Part shown: positions 56,690 to 64,000 of the stretch, piece by piece
How the letters are laid out: every line of letters starts with the position of its first letter
How positions within the stretch are numbered: position 1 is the stretch's first letter
Assembly (NCBI RefSeq): GCF_030445035.2
Contig: NC_080682.1
Location: forward strand, 31,354,770 to 31,418,769
DNA length: 64,000 nt
Source of the DNA: Dasypus novemcinctus
Taxonomy: Eukaryota; Chordata; Mammalia; Cingulata; Dasypodidae
Direction of reading: 5' to 3'
Translations under genes and position numbers: made by a program
The notes under the pieces: model-generated
Told to the model about the DNA's origin: nothing
What the model saw: the letters and a program-made list of their open reading frames with translations, nothing else
Database searches by the model: none

Positions 56690-58860
56690 GGGGGCAGCAG
56701 CATGTGTGTATGGGCATGGACAGGGTCAGCTGCAAGTGCAGGGGCTGGCCAGTGTGGGGATGACAGAAGGATACGATGGCCATGGCCCCGGCAGTGGGTC
56801 CTGGTGGACTGGGTCGTCAGTAAGCAACATGGGTGTCAGGTTGCAGTAGCTACCAGAGGTCTGGCCATTTATTGGCAGAAGGACAGGGGCCCAGTCAGCA
56901 AGTTTTGGGAGAGCCTGGAAACAGTGGCACAGTTGGATTCAGTGGGCATCTGGCTGGGAAAGCATTACTATAAGTATTTTCATGCGGATGGTCCTCCCAA
57001 TAAAACTCTGGCTGGACTGGTAGTATAGATTTCAGAAAGATACCTTTGGGAACATACCACTAACTCAGCCTTTCCAAAATTCCCTACAAAATGTTCCATG
57101 GTTTTCAAAGCTGGTGGTATCTTGTGTCACATTCTTGGGGCTACTTACAAGTATAAAAATGAATAGGGATGGCAGAGGTTTGACTACAGAATTCAAACTG
57201 AATAGAAATGGATCATAATGTAGAAATTTTTATGAACATTAAAAATACATTGGTGTAAAACAATTGTTGATCACATCCAACATCTACATCATTCCAGAGA
57301 TTGACCTGAAGTTGGCTAATAAGTTGAAAGATAACCTCAAAAGACCTCAGGGGACATTTCCTGATGAGAATTCAAAAGCTTTCCACCACATTTATCCAGA
57401 TCCTTGCTCACAAGAAGATGAAAAGTGGTTGAGACTGTTGATGAGAAAAGACAAGCAGGTGTTAGTGCATTGGGGATTTTACCCAGCTGTGATACTTGGA
57501 CTCATAACACTCATAACAGTGGCATTGATGCTGAAATTGAAGAGCCAACAACTCCAGAAAAACCTTGGAAATTTCATGTTAAATGGATTTTGGACACTGA
57601 CTTTTTCAATAAATGGATGAAATGAGAAAGATTATGAGGTGGATGAGAACAGGAAACTGAGTTTCCGTCAGCGAATTTCAACAAAGAATGAAAAGCCAGT
57701 CAGTCTGAAGTCCAGAGAGGAGAGAGAGAAGAGCAGTAGCTAATGCTTGAAAGAGGAAACTTCTGCCTGCCTCTCCCTTCCCATACCCACAGAATCACAA
57801 CAGAAGAGTGGGAAAAAAAGCTGAGCTGGTCTTTATGGGAAGTGTAAAAGTCAGAAAGAAGATAAGCAAGAAGATCTTATCATGGGTATGGAAGACTCAA
57901 CAACTGTACCCAAAAAAGAGGAGGTGGTATTCCCCAAAAATGTAAACCCAAAAAAAGATAATGAAAATACACCTGTTAGAGGAGGAACTGTAGCAGATCT
58001 AGATGAGCAGGATGAAGAAACAGTCACAACATGAGTAAAGGAAGAGGAAGATCCTAGCAAAGGTGATTAGACTTGCTCAGTCAACCCTGGTGAAGATAAT
58101 GTAACAGAGCAGACCATTCACATTATTATTCCTAGCTTTGCATCCTGATTTGATTTTAACTGTATTCATGTGATTTAACAGCATGCTATCCCTGAGTGTT
58201 TCAATGAAAAAAGCAAATCCAAGACTCTAAAAATATACTTGGTGTATTGAAATTTTATGATTGTCATACATCAGCTGAATCCCCAAGAGTATTTAACCAG
58301 CATCACTTGTTGGAGGGACTTGACGGGACATATGTGTGCTGTGATGAGGGTTCATGCCTTTATAGAGCAATGGGGGCTTGTCAATTACCAAGTGGAATCA
58401 GAAAGTTGACCCATGGCAAAGGAACCACCTCCAACTTTTCATTTTAATGTATTAGCTGACACCCTTTCTGGGCTTGTGTCTCTTCAGTTTCAAATCACCT
58501 CAGGTCTCTGCTGCTCAACAGATGAAAAACTGTCCTGAAAAGAAAAAGGAAAAACCAATTGATTTGCAGAACTTTGGCCTCTGTACTGATATTTACTCCA
58601 AGAAAACCTTAGGAAAGAGTAAAGGAGCTAGTGCTGGAAGAGAGTAGACTGAACAGTAGACATTTCTACTCCTGGAAACTCTGGAGATATACAAAAAATA
58701 ATTGGAAAACAGTGTCAGAACACATTGGAAATCGAACCCAGGGTGAATGCATCCTGAACTTTTTGGGACTTTCCACTGAGGACACATACCTCTTGGGCCC
58801 CTGGCCTACCAACCTATCCTTTTCAGTCAATTAGGATATCCAGTCATGAGCACAGTTGGT
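56690..58860 (+). pseudogene. SMARCC1: Processed pseudogene of SMARCC1 (BAF155), 3'-truncated
   Basis: Retrocopy of the SWI/SNF chromatin-remodelling subunit mRNA, with no introns. Readable pieces in order: KFWESLETVAQLDSVGIWLG (about 56905), KYFHADGPPNKTLAGLVV, then ICHILGA-type and YKYKNE text near 57130-57165. Next come EIDLKLANKLKDNLKR (57297), [11 protein letters not shown] (about 57450), [20 protein letters not shown] (57553), EDYEVDENRK, TPVRGGTVADLDEQDEETV (about 57970) and EDNVTEQT. SWIRM-region and SANT-region remnants ('[17 protein letters not shown]', about 58705) follow. Many stops and frameshifts are present. It stops after the SANT region, where an antisense L1 begins at about 58862, so the 3' half of the message is missing. 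The wording fits SMARCC1 better than SMARCC2. Confidence 0.92.
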
Positions 58861-58861
58861 T

Positions 58862-60235
58862 TCTTTCATAGATGTCCTTTATCATGTTGAGGAAGTTTCC
58901 TTCTATTCCTACTTTTCTAAGTGTTTCTATTAGAAAGGATTCTGGGTTTTGTTAAAGGCCTTTTTTTGTATCAATTGAGATGACCATTGTTTTTTTCCCT
59001 TTGTTCCGTAAATGTGCTCTATTACACTAATTGATATTCTTGTGTTGAGCCACCCTTGCTTACCTGGGATAAACTCACTTGATCGTGGTCTCTGATTCTT
59101 TTAATGTGCTACTGGATTTGACTTGCTACTATTTTGTTGAAGATATTTGCATCTATATTCATAATAGTAATTTTTCTATACTTTTCTTTTCCTGTAGTGT
59201 GTTTATCAAGCTTTGGTATTGGGGTCATACTGGCCTCAAAAATTTATTAAGGAGTCTTCCCTCCTCTTTGACTTTTTAGAAAAGTTTGAGTAGAATTGAT
59301 ATTAATTTTTGGGGGGATGTTTGGTAGAATTCATCTGTGAAACCATTTGATCCTGTGCTTTTCTTCATTGGGAAGATTTTGATTACTTATCCAATCTCTT
59401 TGCTGTAATTGTTCTGTTGAGATCTTTTATTTCTAGAGTCAGTGAATGGTTTTTGTGTTTCTAAAAAATTTTATATTTCATCTAGGATATCTCATTTGTT
59501 GGCATACAATTTTTCATAGTATCTTCTTTTGGTGCTTTTTATTTCTGTGGGATCAGTATTAATGCCCCTCCCATTCTAATTTTATTTATTTGTGTTCTCT
59601 CTCTTTTTTTCTATATCAGGCTAGCCAAAGGATTGCCATTTTTAAAAATCTTTTCAGAGAACACTTAAGGTTTTGTTAATGTTCTCTATTGTACTTTTAT
59701 TTACTATTTCATTTATTTCTGCTCTAAGGTCTGTTATTTCTTTCTTTCTGCTTACTTTGGGTTTAGCTTGCTATTCTGTTTCTAGTTCCTTCAGGTGTCC
59801 AGATAGGTCTTCGATTTAAGCTCATTCTTCTTTTTTAATATAAGCATTTAGGGTTTTAAATTTCCTTTTTTAGCCCTGTCTTTGTAGCATCCCCTAAGTT
59901 TTGATGTCTTATGTTTTCATTTTCATTGTTCTAAAGAAATTTAATGATTTCTGTTGTGATTTATTTTTTGACCCATTGATTAAGATTGTGTCATTTAACT
60001 TCCGCACATATGTATATTTTCAAGTTCTCTTCCTGTTATGGATTTCCAGCTTCATTCCATTGTGGTCAGAAGAGATGCTTTGCAAAATTTCAATTTTAAA
60101 ACATTTAGTGAAATTTGCTTTGGACCCCAAATTTTTCTATTCTAGAGAATGATCCATGTGTACTTTAGAAGAATGTGTACCATACTGTTTTGGTATACAG
60201 TGTTCTCTATATGTCTATTACTTCTAATTCATTTA
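58862..60235 (-). mobile_element. L1 ORF2 fragment, antisense
   Basis: Complement of an L1 reverse transcriptase region: 'atgtcctttatcatgttgag', 'tgtatcaattgagatgacca' (complement of the DAEKAFDK neighbourhood), 'cttgcttacctgggataaac', 'gattacttatccaatctctt', then upstream endonuclease-side sequence to about 60235. No frame survives. Confidence 0.75.
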
Positions 60236-60480
60236 TCATGTTATTCAAGTTCTCATTTCCTTATTGATCACACTGACCGTGAATGATCTACAGCTTCCAG
60301 CCCCAGAATGCCAAAGTCTTCAGGGAGAAAACGTCACCTTGATTATGCCTTGATTTGGACTTTCTTTTATTCTCAAAACTGTGAGCAAATAAATTCCCAT
60401 TTGAACTTTCTGTGGATTATTTTCAAACACACATATTTAGACTACCATATTTCACCCTGACATATCACATCTAACAGGAC
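60236..60480 (+). mobile_element. Possible old LTR remnant (MaLR-like 3' end)
   Basis: 'cttgatttggactttc' followed by 'aactgtgagcaaataaattc' resembles the end of MaLR/MLT-type LTRs, which carry such an AATAAA. Weak evidence. Confidence 0.35.
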
Positions 60481-61119
60481 CATATGCATTTGAGAATATA
60501 TTCTAATCACTGGGACTGTAATATAAGATCTGGAATGAAAGGTGCAGGTTTAAAATAAAAGAAAGCCCCAGCATTCTCACGTGACATATCCCCAGGTAAT
60601 TGAGTAAAGCACATTAGAGAAAACAGCTGATAGTCTTATTTTACTAATGGTGGACCCAATTCAGATTTAAAAAATAAGGAAGAGATAGTTTAAGAAACAT
60701 TTAGTAAAATCAAAATGTTCTAAGAAAGTTGATAAAAAGCGAGGAAATAATTAACTACTTGTATTTATGTTTACTTTTAAATATCTAGTATGTAGGGTTC
60801 TCTTAGGTCTTAAAGAACACTAAGATAGCCTAGAATTATCTAAATATGCGCTATCGATGGAAAGTAGAGACAGATATAAGCTTGAAGGAAAAAAAAATGA
60901 TTAAGATTTTAAGAGTGTGACCAAGGCAAAAATTAATAAAGAACTGGGATATTCACAGCTTACTTTGGTTGGTAATCTTGCCTTTAGCCTTCCCCCTTTC
61001 CCACTGCACTGCAAGACTTCCAAGCTTCTGAGAGCCTGTGTAGGGTTTAAATAATATGAGTGCTCATAAGTTAGGTTATGGTATTATTGTGATAAAAATT
61101 ATTATGGCATACTTTAAAT
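60481..61119. other. Intergenic DNA, nothing recognised
   Basis: No gene or nameable repeat seen. Confidence 0.4.
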
Positions 61120-61340
61120 TTCTAAAAAAAAATAATTGATAGAATTTCTTTAATTACATGTTTATGATTCAAAATATTTCTTAAGTTTCTTATGCTTACT
61201 CATATGCTGGTCAAATCAATTGATAACGTTCATCATACATTGATTTGACATATTTTTTTCAACATCAATCAAGTTACAGGCTGGACAATAAATGCTGGAA
61301 AGGACTACTAGCAATTAAAAAATTAATCTTAGTTGAAAAG
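61120..61340. repeat. Edge of duplication block B (pairs with 29330-29530)
   Basis: Matches the left edge of block A (see 29330). In block B the path from here to Tigger1 is only about 150 bases, against about 1.6 kb in A, which holds a solo LTR. Confidence 0.6.
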
Positions 61341-61494
61341 GTTTAGGAACTGGGATTAATAGATAATTTCATCATATTTTTAACCATTAAATTCTGTAAG
61401 ACATTTAAAAACAAAAGGAAGCTTTACTAAAAGATTCAAATTTTGTCACAAAACATTCTTTCTGATAAGTCATTCTGTATCCTTCTGAAAACCT

Positions 61495-62857
61495 CAAACT
61501 TAACTGATAAATGTTATATGTGTTTTGACCTTTCCACTGTCTATTCTCATCTCTTTCCCCCTCTCCAAGACTTACTGTTCTCTGAGACACAACAATATTG
61601 AAAGTCAACCAGTTAATAACCCTATAATGACCACTAAGTTTACAAGTGAAAGGAAAAGATGCACGTTTCTCACTTTAAATTAAAAATCTAGAAATGATTA
61701 ATCTTAGGGAAGAAGTCATGTTGAAAGCTGAGATAAGCCAAAAGTTTATATCAAACAGCCAAGTTGTGAAAGCAAAGGAAAACTTCTTGATGGAAATTCA
61801 CAGTGCTACTCTAGTGAACACAAGAATGATAAGAAAATAAACCAATCTTATTGCTGATACAGAGGAAATATTTTAATGTATGACTTCCCAAATATTCTAA
61901 GTCCACTTTTGAGATATAATATTCAGAAAAGAAGAATCCTTTTAAATAGCACTGCTTATTGGAAATACGCTTGATCATCCAATAGCTCTTAGGATGATAT
62001 ACAATGAGATTAATGTTGTTTTCATGCCTATTAATTTATCATCCATTCTGCATCCTATGGACCAGGAATAATTTTTACTTTCCAGTGTTATTACTTAGCA
62101 AATATATTTTTGTATGGCTATAGCTGCCATAGATAGTGATTCCTCTGATGGGACTTGGCAACATAAATTGAAAAACTTCTGGAAAGGATTCACCATTCTA
62201 GCAAATGAATCATATTTGAGGTTCATGGGAGGATGTCAAAATATCAACATTAACAGGAATTTGGAAAAAGTTGATTCCTACCCTCATGAATAACTTTGAG
62301 AGGATTCAAGATTTCTGTGGAGGTAGTAATTGCAGATGAAGTGGAAATAGGGAGTTATAATAATAAATGGATCCTGAAAAAATGAATATATGATTGCAAT
62401 TCATAATAATACTTCAATGGAATGGATGAGGAGTTGTTTCTTAGGTATGAGTAAACAATGTTGATTCTTGAGATTGAATCTACTCCTAGTGAAGATATCT
62501 CAAATATCGTTGAAATGACCACAAATGATTTAGAGTATTATAATAGCTCAGTTTACAAAGTAGTGACAGATTTTAAAAATATTTACTTCAATTTTGAAAG
62601 AAGTTCTACTGGTTAAAATGCAATCAAACAACATTATGTACAATAGAGAAATCTTTCATGAAAGAGTCAATCAATGCAGCAAACTTCATTGTTTCATTTT
62701 AAGAAACTGTCACAGCTATACCAACCTTCAGAAATCACCACCCTGATCAAGGAGCAGCCATCAACATCAAGGCAAGACCCAATAAAAGCAAAAAGATTAG
62801 GACTTACTAAAGGGTCAGGTGATAGTTAGCATTTTTAGTAATAAAATATTTTAAATT
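61495..62857 (+). mobile_element. Tigger1 DNA transposon (block B), internally deleted
   Basis: Partner of the Tigger1 in block A. It lacks the 5' terminal repeat and has an internal deletion near 61885. The 3' part reads 'gaggatgtcaaaatatcaac', 'gtgaagatatctcaaatatc', 'aagaccca' and 'ttagcatttttagtaataaa'. It ends abruptly at about 62857, joined directly to the truncated receptor, so its 3' end and the receptor C-terminus were lost in one deletion. Confidence 0.8.
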
Positions 62858-63457
62858 ATCATCCCTGAACTGATAATAGCTAGAGTACTAACAACATGAA
62901 TAGCTCTGCAGACCAGTTTCAAAAGAGGCTTCACATTACATATGTAGTGATTGATCTGATTAGGGCCACAGAAATGTAAAATGAGGACCATGAGCAGTAG
63001 AGCAATAGAGTGCCAAAAACCCACACCCCAGGTCATGATGATCAGTATGTTGCTCCTCTGCAGATTTCTGATAACCATGTAGTGTGGGAGCTTGACAACG
63101 GCAACATAGTGGTCAAAGCCATGGATACCAAAATTAATATTTCCGCAGCAACAAGCAAGTGGAAGTGAAGAGCTGGGTCATAAGGTTTTATGTGAAATAT
63201 TTTTTCTCTCTAAAGCTAAGTCTCTGATTGGTTGGGGAACTACAGCAGAGATGAGGGAGAAGACCAAGAGGTGGTAGAGAAAGTAGCACATTGGTTGAGT
63301 AGTTAGATGGTTATAGGTAATTCTGAGTAAGATGACGAGGTTCCCATTAAGACTGACATGTAACAGAATAGGAACAAGAAGCAAAACAGTAGCTCTATCT
63401 GATGATCCTTCCATAACCCCAAGAAGACAAATCCGTGACATTGTTCTGATTTTCCAT
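62858..63457 (-). pseudogene. Truncated olfactory receptor pseudogene, duplicate of 46494-47411
   Basis: The minus-strand start ATG at 63455-63457 gives MENQNNVT, but a missing base soon shifts the frame. Readable pieces are LNGNLVILLRITYNHLTTQP (TM1 to loop 1), VVPQPIRDLALERKNIS, and from 63078 MVIRNLQRSNILIIMTWGVG through FCGPNQINHYICNVKPLLKL to HVVSTLAIISSGM. The coding then stops at about 62858, in TM5, against Tigger1 sequence. TM6, TM7 and the C-terminus are gone. It is closest to the intact receptor at 46494-47411. Several small deletions add frameshifts (for example near 63170-63200). Confidence 0.92.
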
Positions 63458-64000
63458 GAGGAAATGTGAGTTTAAAGTACACAATATAAATTTAATGTAT
63501 CTGAAATTAAACAGAATTTTAAACATGTAATAGCGTGTTTATCGGTGTGAGTTACATATTGAAAAATGATGCTGGTCATGGTGGATTTATTACAGGTCTT
63601 TATCATTGAAAATCTTTTTAGATTAGGACAGTTTTGTCATGTCAAATGATGTTTAGTGAGAAAATAGTCCTCACATTTTATAAATATTTTACATTTATTA
63701 ACTCTTATAACAACCAAGCCTAAGTAGGTTCTATTCTTATTTTATACATGGGGCACTAAAGGCATAGAAGGGTTCAATTAATCACATCATTAAGATATAT
63801 AGTAGCAGGTCTAAGACATGAATCTATACCCTACGCCAGATTCTATGCTCTTCAACGCTATGCTGTGTTAATCACAGGCCAAATGGACCAAGCTATTTTC
63901 CATCTGCATAAAACAATCGAGGTGTTTCTCCATCTGCCATTAACATCCTGCATAAATTTAAACAACACCCTCCACTTTTCTGTCCTACTTATAATTTATC
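63458..64000. repeat. 5' flank of the OR pseudogene (pairs with 47412-47960)
   Basis: Upstream DNA in the same order as the flank of the intact receptor, showing that the duplication extends beyond the window edge or close to it. Confidence 0.7.

Overview
This window is gene-poor, AT-rich mammalian DNA. The interspersed repeats point to a xenarthran, most likely an armadillo: tRNA-headed SINEs of the DAS type occur near 8.2-8.5 kb, inside the olfactory receptor pseudogene at 9.6-10.0 kb, and at 32.0-32.8 kb. L1 fragments on both strands, Tigger1 DNA transposon pieces and many LTRs fill most of the rest. The host genes belong to an olfactory receptor (OR) cluster, family 4-like: one intact OR on the minus strand (46494-47411), one broken plus-strand OR split by a SINE (9589-10876), and one truncated minus-strand OR (62858-63457) that is a duplicate of the intact one. 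A processed pseudogene of SMARCC1 lies at about 56.69-58.86 kb.

The main feature is a 9,007-bp endogenous retrovirus on the minus strand (34643-43649). It has 402-bp LTRs that differ at only five sites, a perfect 6-bp target duplication (TCCACT), and a primer site matching tRNA-Pro. A splice donor and acceptor can be read, gag, pro and pol lie in three successive -1 frames, and env is separate. Gag, Pro and the main Env frame are open. Pol has one in-frame TGA, the Env leader has one TGA, and the Env furin site is missing. Gag-Pro-Pol is of betaretrovirus (class II) type, while Env is of the gamma/type-D kind (CWLC in SU, CX6CC in TM). There is no dUTPase domain. A 39-bp repeat array inside gag carries YY1-, CRE- and ETS-like sites, and an arginine-rich leader precedes Env in the manner of Rec/Rem/Rej proteins.

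A much older gammaretrovirus-like provirus lies on the minus strand at about 19793-27199, with LTRs of about 625 bp, a tRNA-Arg-like primer site and pol remnants. Five apparent solo LTRs are at about 27.8-28.2, 30.6-31.1, 32.2-32.6, 48.3-48.7 and 54.3-55.2 kb.

Two larger duplications organise the host DNA. Block A (29.3-48.0 kb, swollen by insertions) matches block B (61.1-64.0 kb) over flanking DNA, a Tigger1 element and the OR gene. A smaller pair (about 2.74-3.26 and 13.13-13.50 kb) flanks the plus-strand OR pseudogene. The young provirus, an L1, a SINE and LTRs therefore inserted into block A after it was duplicated. Family names come from sequence recall without a database search, and the edges of old repeats are approximate.
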